This document shows, piece by piece, positions 11,059 to 21,900 of a stretch of 64,000 nucleotides of DNA. The stretch comes from Prionace glauca (taxonomy: Eukaryota; Chordata; Chondrichthyes; Carcharhiniformes; Carcharhinidae): assembly GCA_037974335.1 (NCBI GenBank), contig CM075760.1, positions 46,520,138 through 46,584,137 on the forward strand, given 5' to 3'. Each line of letters opens with the position of its first letter. Position 1 is the first letter of the stretch. A program made the position numbers and the translations under genes. The notes beneath the pieces were generated by a model. The model searched no databases and had not been told where the DNA came from. It worked only from the letters and a program-made list of their open reading frames with translations.

Positions 11059-11651
11059 ATAAGAACATAAGAACATAAGAACATAAGAAATAGGAGCAGG
11101 AGTAGGCCATCTGGCCCTTCGAGCCTGCCCCGCCATTCAATAAGATCATGGCTGATCTGTCGTGGCTCAGTTCCACCTTCCCGCCCTCTCCCCATAACCC
11201 TTAATCCCTTCTCTTATCAAAAACCCATCAACCCGTTTCTTAAAAATATTTAGCGAGGCAGCCTCCACCACTTCAACGGGCAGAGAATTCCAGAGATTCA
11301 CCACCCTTTGAGTGAAGAAGTTCCTCCTCAACTCTGTTCTAAACCGCCCCCCCTTTATCTTGAGGCTGTGCCCCCTAGTCCTACTGTCTTTTTTGAGCGG
11401 GAACAGTCTCTCCACCTCTATCCTATCCATCCCATTCATCATCTTATACGTCTCAATGAGATCTCCCCTCATTCTTCTAAACTCTAACGAGTACAAGCCT
11501 AGTTTATTCAGCCTCTCCTCATAGCTCAATCCCCTCAACTCCGGTATCAGCCGAGTAAACCTCCTCTGCACTCCCTCCAGGGCCAAAACATCCTTGCGCA
11601 GGTGCGGCGCCCAAAACTGCACACAGTACTCCAGCTGCGGCCGCCTCACCA
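11059..11651 (-). mobile_element. CR1-type LINE (family B), 5'-truncated, copy A only
   Basis: The 3' terminus is a run of ataagaacataag repeats, with agataaga-type purines and aggagcaggagtaggccatc beside it. The minus-strand frame encodes the C-terminal LINE blocks YCVQFWAPHLRKDVLALEGV, RRFTRLIPELRGLSYEERL and FFTQRVVNLWNSLPVEVVEA. The target repeat atttc lies at 11,054-11,058 and 11,652-11,656. The site in copy B near 27,926 is empty. Confidence 0.92.
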
Positions 11652-11819
11652 ATTTCAGTGTGGGTTTTTCTGCAAGTTCTATTGTTAGAAGCAATAAACT
11701 ATATTGTTTTAATTCCATCATATAACTCACAAGAAGAACAGTTTCTATCGATATGGCTTGAAACATACTCTGTTCTAAAGGCCACGGGATGGTTGGCTCC
11801 ACAGTCTCCATGTCGAGTG

Positions 11820-12138
11820 AGTTATTGTACAGGCTTTGCATCTCTCTGTTTCACTGTGTCTCACTGCACTGTATTCACCGCAGCATCACACAGTTCTATC
11901 GTGTTATCAGTGAGACCGGTGGATCATTTCTCACTGCCCACAGGTACTTTAAATCTTCCCTCAGTTGTTTCATCTCTGAATATGGAAACGAGATACTCTG
12001 GAGTTTGATCAGAGAATTGCTGGTACCAAAATACAAACTCATTCCCAGTAACAGTAATATTGTGATGAAGAGAGATGGTCTGTCCTTGATTTACCCGATA
12101 CATCGATATCTGAAATGTCTTCGAGTGACAAGATACAG
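11820..12138 (-). pseudogene. V segment pseudogene (copy A)
   Basis: On the minus strand a ttgttttcacag acceptor opens an exon reading VSCHSKTFQISMYRVNQGQT, ISLHHNITVTGN, FVFWYQQFSDQTPEYLV and EGRFKV. The residue where the first conserved Cys belongs is His. The frame then breaks before FR3, and the last motif has decayed. A recombination signal survives: CACAGTG at 11,852-11,858, 23-base spacer, ACAATAACT at 11,820-11,828. Copy B shares the Cys-to-His change, so the segment was already damaged before duplication. Upstream MYLYINFVLVFT could be an unspliced leader or just the pyrimidine tract. Confidence 0.82.
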
Positions 12139-12561
12139 CTGTGAAAACAAGAACAAAATTAATATAAAGATACATACTGGGATAATTAAATAAAGTTCTT
12201 ACGCATACTGGCAAAAGAAAGTCAACTGTCTGTCTATCCACCTATCTGTCTGCATCTGACTCTGAACAACTCTACCTCTTATCAATCTGTCTATTCACCT
12301 ATCTTTTTCTAGAATATTTATTTAGATAATTGACAGACAGATTTTTCTGCCTGTCTCTTTAATTTGCTTTTGGAACAACTAAACATTTTTTTTTTAAAAA
12401 CTTAATATGCTTCGATAATCTGCATCTTTAATGACAACTTTAGGATGTTAGAACGCTATCTAGATAGAACATTAAATGTGGGAAAGTAACATTCAAGAAC
12501 ATCAACGGCATTTCTGATTTGCAGAAAACTTAAAAGTGCAGCGGGGACAGGGCAGTGAACA

Positions 12562-12600
12562 GGATATTGTACAGGGGGATCCGCTCTTTGTCTCACTGTG
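12562..12600 (-). promoter_or_regulatory. 23-spacer recombination signal sequence
   Basis: Minus strand: heptamer CACAGTG (12,600-12,594, consensus), 23-base spacer, nonamer ACAATATCC (12,570-12,562, two mismatches). Confidence 0.9.
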
Positions 12601-13028
12601 TCTGCTTCGCACAGAGATACATTCCGGAGAACAGAACCGTCGTCTCATCTATAGAAATGGTGCAGGAATTCTTTACTCGGTCAAAGGACAGTGTGTAACT
12701 TCCTTTGGTCGAATTCCCCTGGTAAATGGAGGCGATAAATGTCGGAGGTCCTGTCAGTGTTTCTCTGTACCAGGCTACTGTATCGCCTGTAGCAACAGAG
12801 AGCCGACACTTGAATTCAACCCGCTCCCCTTCCCGAGACACGACCTCCTCAGGATGGGAGCTCTGATCCTCACACTGAACGTCTGTGAACAGAAGAAAAT
12901 CACTCATAAACTATACGTTACGAAGAGATTGTTAAAATAATCCGTCTGAGTAAATCAATAAACTCACACAATATCAGCAGCATCAGAGCTCCAACTGGAA
13001 ATAACTCTTTGCGGGGATTTCTCTTCAT
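12601..13028 (-). CDS. T-cell receptor-type V segment, two exons, reverse orientation (copy A)
   Basis: The leader exon runs 13,028-12,968 (MKRNPRKELFPVGALMLLIL, phase 1, donor GTGAGT). Exon 2 runs 12,882-12,601 after acceptor ctgttcacag. The spliced V reads VQCEDQSSHPEEVVSREGER, then Cys in VEFKC, TVAWYRETLTGPPTFIAS, a SYTLSFDRVKNSCTISI framework and SGMYLCAKQ before the heptamer. All three core residues are present and no stop interrupts it. It points opposite to the V segments at 1,980 and 8,319, so joining to a J on the same side would need inversion for one set. YLCAK is not diagnostic of alpha versus delta. Confidence 0.9.
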
Positions 13029-13450
13029 GATTGATGAAGATACACAAGAGCATCAATCAGGATCTACTCTCTAAACTGGGACTTGCTGCCAAGGCCCAGA
13101 CTCTGAATGTTGGGGAGGGAGAGGAGAGGCGAGAGCTTCACACTCCCCCATTCAATGTGAGACCGAAGGGCCACACTGTCACCGATTGGATAATTATGGG
13201 ATATCGGTATCTGACGTTTCTCACGGTGCCACTCAGCAATTGGCTGTTTCTCAAACCAGAAACCACTTGAACCGTTACTGCTTCCGAGCGTCTCCTTCCT
13301 CTCTGCAGCAACAAAGTAAATTGTTTTGCAAGAATTGTGCTCTGGCGTCTTTCTAATTGAAAAGAGCCGTTCATAATCTTGGAAACGTAAATTGTTGTAA
13401 CACTAACAGAGACCATTCGGCCCATTGTTCACGTACTCTCTCGGTTGATG

Positions 13451-14771
13451 GGTTGTGAGTTGAAACGGGAATGTCACTGTCTCGTGACGAAAATAATACA
13501 ATATCACCATCTGCTGGCGGTGTTCACTTACTGCAGGCGCCGGTCTTTGTGAGTCACAGAGAGGTTCAGTCACTCGATAGCTGGACCTGGGACCCGGTTG
13601 CTGAAGTGTGAATATTGAATATCGTTGTCAGGGATGAAAGTTTGCAGCAGGAGGTCGGGTGGCTATTTGCCCTTTTGTTATCATCCACTCTATGCGAACA
13701 TTGTCCGCCATTGCCCATGGGAGTTATTGCCTGGAGATTGCATTTAGGGATTAATGTACACAACTGATGTAGTTATCAGATGTTAATTCCATCCAAACGT
13801 ATAGGAGATAAACGTTGCTGCACTTTGATGCACTAAGGTCTTTGGAGCTTAAGTTGTGAATGATACCTGGACGATACAAACTTACAATGGGCAAACAAAC
13901 TGACAGATTAATATTTTCCAATTTTTTTATTGAAGTTGGCGTCAGTTTGTGTTGTCCGTGCAAAATAAATGGTTTGGAAAAAGCATTTTGCCAGCGCGAC
14001 TGAAAAAGTGACAGGTTTCTCACATCGATGTATAATTATGTCATCAGGTAATTATTATTATGCCGAGTAACACACACTTCATTTTAGATAACTATAAAGA
14101 AGGGAGAAATGCTTTCCTTGTATCTTGATAGCTCATTCTGTTTATCCAATGTGCACGCCATAAAGAATGAATAAAACGAATTCAAATCAACACGAAACTT
14201 TGCAGACTGCAACTGTTATTGTGCCGCATGCAGAGGGAATTGATGTTGCCCTGATTCCCACTAAATTAAGCATTTTGTCTAACTGTTGTAATTTCAAACT
14301 TATCTATAAAATACAGAAATATGTTTGCTACTATTAACAGAGTAGTTCTTGTGAGGATTTTTTTTTCATAAGATTCCGAGACAAGTTAGATTTTCTAAAC
14401 TCCGCATTTTCATGGTACTTCGAAAAGACAGTCAGAACGTACAACTGACAGCGACAGAAACAAGAAAAGGGAGGCAGAAACCCTGAAAATGTCAGAAAGA
14501 GAAAGAGAAGCAATCAGACTAGATAATTCTGTCCGAATCCCATTTATTGGTGCGTCACTTCGATCAACATTCACAGAACAGTTAGACGTATCCCTGAAAA
14601 ACAACCTCAGTTTCTGAGTCAGTGAAGCCACATTCTGATCTGGGTTGCACTTTATATCAGATTAGAAGAATCAACACATCGAGAATAACCTGTATTTTTC
14701 TGTCGAACTCTAAAGGAATTACGATATGTCCCCTTGTTCCTTACGGGTAATAATGGTCTTGTTGTCTGGTG
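13451..14771. other. Intergenic, unique to copy A side, no gene seen
   Basis: Homology with copy B ends at about 13,450. The following 1.3 kb is AT-rich. No V exon, recombination signal, repeat family or convincing coding frame was recognised. Confidence 0.55.
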
Positions 14772-14890
14772 AGACACCTGATGAAGGGGAAAACACCGAA
14801 AGCTTTTGGTGTTTTCTACCAAATAAACTTGTTGGACTTTAACCTGGTGTTGTGAGACTTCTTACTGTGTTTGCCCCAGTCCAACGCCGG
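14772..14890 (+). mobile_element. Penelope-like 3' tail fragment
   Basis: The run cctgatgaaggggaaaacac, cgaaagc, ggactttaacctggtgttgt and ccagtccaacgccggtatgt is the terminal sequence of a Penelope-like family related to, but diverged from, the whole-looking copy beginning 95 bases downstream. It holds a ctgatga...gaaa hammerhead-like core at 14,778-14,801. Confidence 0.75.
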
Positions 14891-14984
14891 TATGTCCACA
14901 TCGAGTCTCTGTTCAGTCAATGTCTTATCCAGGAATTGTGTTTAATTTTTGACTTTTGGAATACTCTGTGTTTGTGTTATAGGA

Positions 14985-17900
14985 GTCATGATGTGGGTAT
15001 GCCGGCGTTGGACTGGCGTAAACACAGTAAAAAGTCTGACAACACCAGGTTTTAGTCCAACCGATTTATTTGATAATATACTCACAAGCTTTCGAGGGTG
15101 CTGCCTCTTTGTCAAGTGAATGGAGAGTTCTGGCCTCAGACAGACAGAGCATACAAAGTACAGACAGTTGCTGATTAGAATGCGAATCCTTACACCTAAC
15201 CTGCTGTTCAATTCTTAAAGTGGCTGATAATGTGAGTGGAAGGAGCACTGATCACAGTTTAAAGAGATGTGTATTGTCTCCAGACAGTACAGTAAGTGAG
15301 GTTTTGCAAACCCAGGCAAGTCACGGGGGTTACAGATAGTGCGACATGAACCCAAGATCCCTGTTGAGACCGTCCTCATGTGTGCGGAACTTGGCTATCA
15401 GTCTCTGTTCAGCGACTCTGCGCTGTCGTGTGTCATGAAGGCCGCCTTGGAGAATGCTTACCCGAAGGTCAGAGGCTGAATGCCCGTGACCGCTGAAGTG
15501 TTCGCCAACAGGAAGGGAACAGTCTTGCCTGGTGACTGTCGAGCGATGTTCATTCATCCGTTGTCGTAGCGTCTGCATGGTCTCCCCAACGTACCATGCT
15601 TCGGGACATCCTTTCTTGCAACGTATCAGGTAGACAATGTTGGCCGAGTTGCAAGAGTATTTACCATGTACCTGGTGGATGGTATTCTCACGTGTGATGA
15701 TGGTATCCATGTCGATGATCCGGCATGTCTTGCAGAGGTTGCTGTGGCAGGGTTGTGTGGTATTGTGGTCACTGTTCTCCTGAAGGCTGGGTAGTTTGCT
15801 GCGAACAATGGTTTGTTTGAGGTTGTGTGGTTGTCTGAAAGCAAGAAGTGGGGGTGTGGGGATAGCCCTGGCGAGATGTTTGTCTTCATCAATGATATGT
15901 TGAAGACTCCGGAGAAGATGTCGTAGCTTCTCCGCTCCGGGGAAGTACTGGACGACGAAGGGTACTCTGTCCATTGTGTCCCGTGTTTGCCTTCTGAGGA
16001 GATCGGTGCGGTTTTTCTCTGTGGCACATCGGAACTGCCGATCTATGAGTCGAGCACCATATCCTGTTCTTATGAGGGCATCTTTCAGGGTCTGGAGGTG
16101 TCTGTCACGATCCTCCTCATCTGAGCAAATCCTGTGTATACGGAGGGCTTGTCCATAGGGAATAGCTTCTTTAACATGTTTAGGGTGGAAACTGGAGAAG
16201 TGGAGCATTGTGAGATTGTCTGTGGGTTTGCGGTACAGTGAGGTGCTGAGGTGACCGTCCTTAATGGAGATAAGTGTGTCCAAAAATGCAACTGATTCTG
16301 GGGAATAGTCCATGGTGAGTCTGATGGTGGGGTGGAATTTGTTGATATCATCATATAGTTGTTTCAGTGATTGCTCACCATGAGGCCAAAGGAAGAAAAT
16401 GTCATCGATGTATCTAGTGTATAGCATCGGTTGAAGATTCTGTGTAGTGAAGAAGTCTTGTTCGAACCTGTGCATGAAGATGTTGGCATATTGAGGTGCA
16501 AATTTGGTCCCCATGGCTGTTCCGTGTGTCTGGATGAAAAACTGGTTGTTGAAGGTGAAAAGATTGTGGTCCAGGATAAAGCGGATGAGTTGTAAAATTG
16601 CATCTGGAAACTGGCAGTTGTCAGCATTGAGTACTGAGGCAGTCGCAGCAATGCCATCGTTGTGGGGGATGTTGGTGTAGAGCGCTGAGACATCCATTGT
16701 GACGAGGAGTGTCCCTGGTTCAACTGCTCCGTGTGTGCTGAGTTTCAGTAGGAAGTCCGTAGTGTCGCGACAAAAGCTGGGGGTTCTTTGTACAATGGGT
16801 TTCAGGATGCCCTCAACGTAGCCAGAGAGGTTCTCACACAGAGTTCCATTGCCCGATACGATGGGACGGCCAGGTGTGTTTGCCTTGTGTATCTTTGGGA
16901 GGCAGTAGAGATCTCCAATGCGGGGAGTACGTGGAATGAGAGCACGGAGGGTGCTCTGAAGGTCCGGATCAAAGGTCTTGATCAGATTGTTGAGTTGACG
17001 AGTGTGTTCTTTGGTCGGATCTGTGGGTAATTGTCTGTAGTGTTCCTCATTGTTTAGTTGTCGGTACACTTCTTTACAGTAATCCGTTCTGTTCAGTATG
17101 ACGATGGCCCCACCTTTGTCTGCTGGTTTGATGACAATGTTGCGGTTTGTCTTGAGAGCGTGGATGGCGTTGCGTTGTGCTTGGGTGATGTTCGGGGCTG
17201 TCTTGTGGGTGCGGCTGATGAATCTGGTGTTAACGCACCTCCTGATGGTTTGGGCATACAAGTCCAGTCGAGGGCAGCGGCCTTCCGGAGGAGTCCAATT
17301 GGATTCCTTCCTCTTAGGCTGTTGCACTGCGGATCTCTCTGTCAGCTGTTCCGGTTCATCGACTGTCTCACTGTGTTCGTTGCTGGCCTCTTGGGGTTTG
17401 TGGAAAAACTCCCGCAGCCTCATTCGCCTGATGAATTCCTCTGTGTCCGCTGCGAGACTGATGGGGTCCATTTTGGTGGTGGGGCAGAAATTGAGCCCTC
17501 GGCTGAGAACTTCCATTTCATCTGGTTGAAGTGTGTAGTCCGACAAGTTAACAATAGACCTCCCTGTGGTAGTGCTGTTTTCTACTGTGGTGCCGGGGGA
17601 GGCTTGGTTGTTGCTGGCGGCGATGCCGAGTTTCTCAAGTTTCCTATTCTTGGTGTGCATGTAGGTGGTGTAGTTTCTTTGTCTCATTTGCTTGGCAGAG
17701 TTTCGCAGTTGGTCTGCATCCTGAGCACAAGTTGAGAAAATGTATTCCATTTTAGTTTCCAGGGTGTGGCGTTTGCTGTAAAGCTGGTGTATGAGGTGGT
17801 TGAGAAGTGTGAGAGAGGTGCGACGGCAAAGTCTCTCAGCGTAGTCTGTGTTATAGGTGGCCCTGAGTGGGTTCGTGATCCGTAGTCCTTTTGGTATCTT

Positions 17901-18739
17901 GTCTGCTTTCTTGCATCTCTGTAAAAACTTGATGTCTGTGTCGATATGCGCAATCTTCTTGGAGATCCTCTCCACTTGGATCCGGCAGTTTGTGGTGTCG
18001 ATAGTAGTCATGATGTGGGTATGCCGGCGTTGGACTGGCGTAAACACAGTAAAAAGTCTGACAACACCAGGTTTTAGTCCAACCGATTTATTTGATAATA
18101 TACTCACAAGCTTTCGAGGGTGCTGCCTCTTTGTCAAGTGAATGGAGAGTTCTGGCCTCAGACAGACAGAGCATACAAAGTACAGACAGTTGCTGATTAG
18201 AATGCGAATCCTTACACCTAACCTGCTGTTCAATTCTTAAAGTGGCTGATAATGTGAGTGGAAGGAGCACTGATCACAGTTTAAAGAGATGTGTATTGTC
18301 TCCAGACAGTACAGTAAGTGAGGTTTTGCAAACCCAGGCAAGTCACGGGGGTTACAGATAGTGCGACATGAACCCAAGATCCCTGTTGAGACCGTCCTCA
18401 TGTGTGCGGAACTTGGCTATCAGTCTCTGTTCAGCGACTCTGCGCTGTCACTTACTGTCACAAACCTCACTTACTGTACTGTCTGGAGACAATACACATC
18501 TCTTTAAACTGTGATCAGTGCTCCTTCCACTCACATTATCAGCCACTTTAAGAATTGAACAGCAGGTTAGGTGTAAGGATTCGCATTCTAATCAGCAACT
18601 GTCTGTACTTTGTATGCTCTGTCTGTCTGAGGCCAGAACTCTCCATTCACTTGACAAAGAGGCAGCACCCTCGAAAGCTTGTGAGTATATTATCAAATAA
18701 ATCGGTTGGACTAAAACCTGGTGTTGTCAGACTTTTTAC
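14985..18739 (-). mobile_element. Penelope-like retroelement, whole-looking, with direct and inverted terminal copies
   Basis: The element reads on the minus strand. A 443-base direct repeat, 14,985-15,427 and 18,007-18,449, flanks the body. Beyond it, about 278 bases (18,462-18,739) repeat the same terminal sequence in reverse, giving a large hairpin at the 5' end. This tandem-plus-inverted layout is known for Penelope-like elements. A 14-base target duplication, tttgtgttatagga, lies at 14,971-14,984 and 18,740-18,753. The single long frame is open and the repeats appear identical, suggesting recent insertion. The site falls at the splice acceptor of a V pseudogene. Confidence 0.93.
15330..18011 (-). 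CDS. Penelope-like polyprotein: reverse transcriptase plus GIY-YIG endonuclease
   Basis: The encoded enzyme copies the element's RNA at a cleaved target. The frame is open further upstream, to 18,233, but the first 74 residues would come from the terminal repeat. The start chosen at 18,011 (MTTIDTTNCRIQVERISKK) gives about 893 residues and lies at the repeat-body junction. Motifs in order: KPADKGGAIVILNR, LPKIHKANTPGRPIVSG, LLVTMDVSALYTNIPH, HGTAMGTKFAPQYANIF, and the catalytic YIDDIFFLW, followed by FLDTLI and LYRKPTDN. A C-terminal GIY-YIG-type domain has NIVYLIRCKKGC and WYVGETMQTLRQRMNEH. RT plus GIY-YIG in one protein is the hallmark of Penelope-like elements. The last codons lie in the direct repeat. 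Confidence 0.94.
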   Translation of the reverse strand: MTTIDTTNCRIQVERISKKIAHIDTDIKFLQRCKKADKIPKGLRITNPLRATYNTDYAERLCRRTSLTLLNHLIHQLYSKRHTLETKMEYIFSTCAQDADQLRNSAKQMRQRNYTTYMHTKNRKLEKLGIAASNNQASPGTTVENSTTTGRSIVNLSDYTLQPDEMEVLSRGLNFCPTTKMDPISLAADTEEFIRRMRLREFFHKPQEASNEHSETVDEPEQLTERSAVQQPKRKESNWTPPEGRCPRLDLYAQTIRRCVNTRFISRTHKTAPNITQAQRNAIHALKTNRNIVIKPADKGGAIVILNRTDYCKEVYRQLNNEEHYRQLPTDPTKEHTRQLNNLIKTFDPDLQSTLRALIPRTPRIGDLYCLPKIHKANTPGRPIVSGNGTLCENLSGYVEGILKPIVQRTPSFCRDTTDFLLKLSTHGAVEPGTLLVTMDVSALYTNIPHNDGIAATASVLNADNCQFPDAILQLIRFILDHNLFTFNNQFFIQTHGTAMGTKFAPQYANIFMHRFEQDFFTTQNLQPMLYTRYIDDIFFLWPHGEQSLKQLYDDINKFHPTIRLTMDYSPESVAFLDTLISIKDGHLSTSLYRKPTDNLTMLHFSSFHPKHVKEAIPYGQALRIHRICSDEEDRDRHLQTLKDALIRTGYGARLIDRQFRCATEKNRTDLLRRQTRDTMDRVPFVVQYFPGAEKLRHLLRSLQHIIDEDKHLARAIPTPPLLAFRQPHNLKQTIVRSKLPSLQENSDHNTTQPCHSNLCKTCRIIDMDTIITRENTIHQVHGKYSCNSANIVYLIRCKKGCPEAWYVGETMQTLRQRMNEHRSTVTRQDCSLPVGEHFSGHGHSASDLRVSILQGGLHDTRQRRVAEQRLIAKFRTHEDGLNRDLGFMSHYL

Positions 18740-18751
18740 TTTGTGTTATAG

Positions 18752-19048
18752 GAACCATGAACGATGATTCTTTGTTCCAGGTTCCTTCTGAATTAACAAT
18801 TCAGGAAAGACAGAGCACAATACCGGAGTGTCGTCAGTCAATAACCAACCGTGAACCATCTCTGTTCTGATACGTCCAGTAAACCGGAAAAGGTCCGAAA
18901 TATTCAATGAGGATAAAGCGCGGGAGATTCGTCTCAAGAGCCAGGCTTCCTGCTGTTTGCACAAAGGAAACAAAACTGCTTTCTTAAATAAGCCAGGGCT
19001 CTTCACTCCGACAGCGCTGTGTATTTCTGTGCCATTGAATCCACACTG
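18752..19048 (+). pseudogene. V segment pseudogene split from its leader by the Penelope insertion
   Basis: After the acceptor ttgtgttatag the exon reads NDDSLFQVPSELTIQERQST, then ECRQSITNREPSLF, a stop where the conserved Trp belongs, YVQ, a second stop, TGKGPKYSMRIKRGRF. A frameshift precedes DSAVYFCA. Heptamer CACACTG lies at 19,042-19,048, with a nonamer-like acaaaacct 24 bases later. The Penelope-like element occupies the intron side of the acceptor. A reversed, more decayed copy of this V lies at 34,500-34,600. Confidence 0.78.
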
Positions 19049-19930
19049 CGGCAGAGATAGAGCGGTTCCCGGACAAAACCTCACACTGGGGTTCTAGAAA
19101 GGTACCACCAGAGGGTGCTCTTGCACCGATAAACAGAAAGAATAATTCACTCTCCACTCAGAGAGACGCAGGTGCCTTCCTGAAATATCAGAACAAAACA
19201 CAACCTCAACAAGAGATAAGGAACATTTGAGGAATTGCATTGGTTAATTTCAACTCGCAGTTGGACTATCGCTGACCTTCTTAAATGTATTTGATCTCTT
19301 TGGTTTAGTAATTGTCATTTGATCCAGTTCCGGTGTCAGTCTAATATTCAGCAACTCAATCCCCATCAGATTTTGAAGCCTTTTTCCGGCGACCTGTGGT
19401 CTGGGTTTATTTGATCCGACAAGAGTTTTGCAGCTTCAGAGGAAGTGTATACTCAATGAAGAGATTTCACAAGGAAGCGACTGTGATCTTTAAAACAAAC
19501 ATTGAGAATAGGATTCCCCGAATGAACAGTGAACTACAGAATGTTTCCTTCCTGCTGGAGTGTTTTTGTTACTATGAGCAAGCCGGAATTTGCAGCTGCC
19601 AATTTACAGAGCAGGGTTTCACTTCCACAATCCCATCTGGAAAAGTGCAGCCGTTCCCCTATCGAGGTGGTGAAAGCTCGAGGTGTTTCCTTAAATATCA
19701 GCCAACTCACCACTGAGTGATCTCACAGACTCAAAGAGGAACGATGACTGAAGTGGCCGGATACTGGAAACACTTGGGTGAAGGCTGATCCCAGGTTAAT
19801 GAGGATTCTTGCCTGGCTGACTGTTACATTGTGGCTGCATCTGCCCACGATTCTGTGCAGCAGACACGGTTTCAACCGATAGTTCAAGGCAGGTTTTGTA
19901 CACCAGTCAGACTGCTTTCCATTACGATGA

Positions 19931-20245
19931 GACTGAAAGCGCAGTGATACACGGCAGCGTCAGTCAGCTGCAGACCAGAGATAGTCAAACTGGTGAATTT
20001 ACTCGACGTCTGAAGGTCTCCAGGGAAACGGTTTTCAACAAGATTTGTTATATCTTCAACAAATATCTAATTTTTCCTCAATATAAATAGACGCTGTTTC
20101 TCTGAGTGTTGCCGGTATCAGGATAAAATGTAGTTGATCATTGTAATATCATAGGTACAGGTTAAACTCAATGTTTCTTCTTCCGTCTTTCATCCTGAGG
20201 ATAGCGACAGAGTGACTGAATCTCCATGACTCAGATCTGAAAAAC
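19931..20245 (-). pseudogene. V segment pseudogene (copy B)
   Basis: Counterpart of the pseudogene at 1,023-1,335. It shares the FR1 stop, and has a further stop at the conserved Trp position (tcctgatac where copy A has tcctggtac). The end reads DAAVYHCAF with no clean heptamer. Confidence 0.78.
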
Positions 20246-20889
20246 CTGCTTAAACAGAAATAAATCAGACCGATTGAATACTTAAAATTTCATTTTAAAT
20301 CACGTTTGTAAAATTAAAGTAAATATGAAATGTGTTCGGTTCACAATTACTTGTTATGAATATTATCCAAACAGCCCAAATGTTGAGCATTTCCTTTGCC
20401 TGTTCTGTAAAACAGGAATTGGTTATTTGAAAACATCCGTTTCAAACTTCACCCTGTATATTTTGCCTCGGGATGTTCTCACTGCATTTCCCTGTGTCCG
20501 CGGTGGTGCTGTGGGGTTAGTAGCTGGTGAGCCGGCAGCCAGTGAATGGATTCACCCTGAGCTGGGTTCAGTCAATGTTCTGATAGGGAGAATGGTTTCC
20601 TAGTTAGACACGTGGGGCGAGATTTGTAACCGGAAACATGGGGTTGCCGATGGGGTTTATTTATTCCGGTTTCAATTCTCCATCTCTGATTCCAGTAGAA
20701 TCGACATCCGTGAGCGGATAAAGCTCGAGTCTCAGCTTCTTTCATCAGCTCGACAGAGAGACGCCACAGTTACAACTGGAGCGGGTTTTTGGCTCCTTGT
20801 TATTTCGTGTGAATATTATACACATATCCTAATTCTAAACTGATCTCCTTGGACAATTGCTTGAGCAGAAATTTCATATGATCTGAAAA

Positions 20890-21222
20890 ATGTTCCGAAT
20901 TTACAGATTCTCTTTGCTGCTTTTCACTCTGATCTTCACGGGAGTGACTGGAGCAGATGAGGTGATGCAGCTCCCTCGGTGGGAGGTTGTCAGCGAAGAG
21001 GAAACCATATCCATCAACTGCACCACCACCACTGCGTTTAACAGCTTGCATTGGTACAGACAGTCCCCGAATCAGCCACCCCAGCATCTGGTGATGGCCA
21101 AAAGAGGAACCGATCAAAGCGAGAGGATCACTGCCTCAATCGGGGAAGGCTCCAAATTCAGTGCCCTGACTGTGAGAGACGCCATAGTTACAGACACCGC
21201 CACCTATCTCTGTGCCGTGAGC
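20890..21222 (+). CDS. T-cell receptor-type V segment, single-exon leader plus V (copy B)
   Basis: This is the tandem twin of the V at 1,980, with the same 21-residue leader fused to ADEVMQLPRWEVVSEEETIS. A handful of substitutions separate them, and they cluster in loops: TTTAFNS for TTTTFNS near CDR1, KRGTDQ for RRETDQ near CDR2, GEGS for GGGS and DAIVTD for DARVTD in FR3. Cys 23, HWYRQ and YLCAVS are intact, and no stop lies before the heptamer. The lack of a leader intron is shared with both relatives. Confidence 0.88.
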
Positions 21223-21261
21223 CACAGTGTAACAAACACGGGGGGGTCCCATACAAAAACC
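21223..21261 (+). promoter_or_regulatory. 23-spacer recombination signal sequence
   Basis: CACAGTG (21,223-21,229), 23-base spacer, ACAAAAACC (21,253-21,261). Heptamer and nonamer are both exact consensus, and the spacer differs from copy A by one base. Confidence 0.95.
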
Positions 21262-21604
21262 TGCACCGATTGTGAGATCCACTCTGTGTGTCTGCAATGT
21301 CGGCGGAGGGAGTGATGGGATTATTTTAAAATAGTCAAAAAAGGAAATGACGCAACTGAAAATAAAATATAGAATCTAATTATTAAAATTCCGTCAGAAA
21401 TGAAGAGAGTTGAAAACAGAAATGGCGAAGAGGAAAGACGGAGCATGTAAACTAAACTGAGCGATTGGAAAATAGAACAGAGGAAATTTCAGTTATTGTC
21501 GGAGGAGTGGACAGAAAATGAGGAAAGTGTTGAAATAGAGATCGAGATTGGAAAGTACCGAGTGTACTAGACAGAGTAAAAATCAGATAATATGATAAAT
21601 AAAG

Positions 21605-21900
21605 AGGGGGTGGCTCCGTGATATTATCGCGAAACTATTAATCCAGAAACTCAGTTCGTGTTGGGGAGAGCCGGAATTCAGAATTTACTGATGACCATGA
21701 AACCATTATCTGAAAACTCATCTGATTCACTCATGTCCTTTCGGGAAGGAAATCTGCCGCCCTTACCTGGTCTGGTCTACATGTGATTCCAGAGCCACAG
21801 CAATGTGGTTGACTCTCAACTGCTCTCGAAGGGCAAATAAGGATGGGCGATAAATACTGGCCAGCCAGCGACGGCTAAGTCCCACTGGTAACTAATGTTT
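21605..21900 (+). mobile_element. tRNA-headed SINE (copy B twin of 2,697)
   Basis: It has the same head and body as 2,697-2,990 at the equivalent position, confirming it was present before the duplication. Confidence 0.75.

Larger units (their letters stand above)
1..13450. repeat. Tandem segmental duplication, copy A (V-segment unit)
   Basis: This stretch is repeated in the same order from about 19,353 to 29,741. Anchor pairs are 1/19,353, 1,980/20,890, 4,988/23,778, 8,319/25,086, 12,138/28,409 and 13,028/29,317. Identity is high across both V exons and introns. The offset shrinks from about 19.3 kb to 16.3 kb because copy A carries insertions that copy B lacks. Homology stops abruptly at the phrase gttgatggg (about 13,450 and 29,741). 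The left edge of copy A lies outside the window. Confidence 0.93.

Noticed and set aside
11312-11524. Proteins such as MKKFLLNSVLNRPPFILRL on the strand opposite CR1 copies
   Set aside because: The same shadow frame recurs wherever CR1 family B lies (11,312, 33,995, 46,468). It is the reverse complement of the LINE C-terminal coding region.
18012-18233. Upstream extension of the Penelope protein (MNSRLGVRIRILIS...)
   Set aside because: These residues come from the terminal repeat and recur identically at the other copy of the repeat, where no protein follows. The start at 18,011 lies at the repeat-body border.
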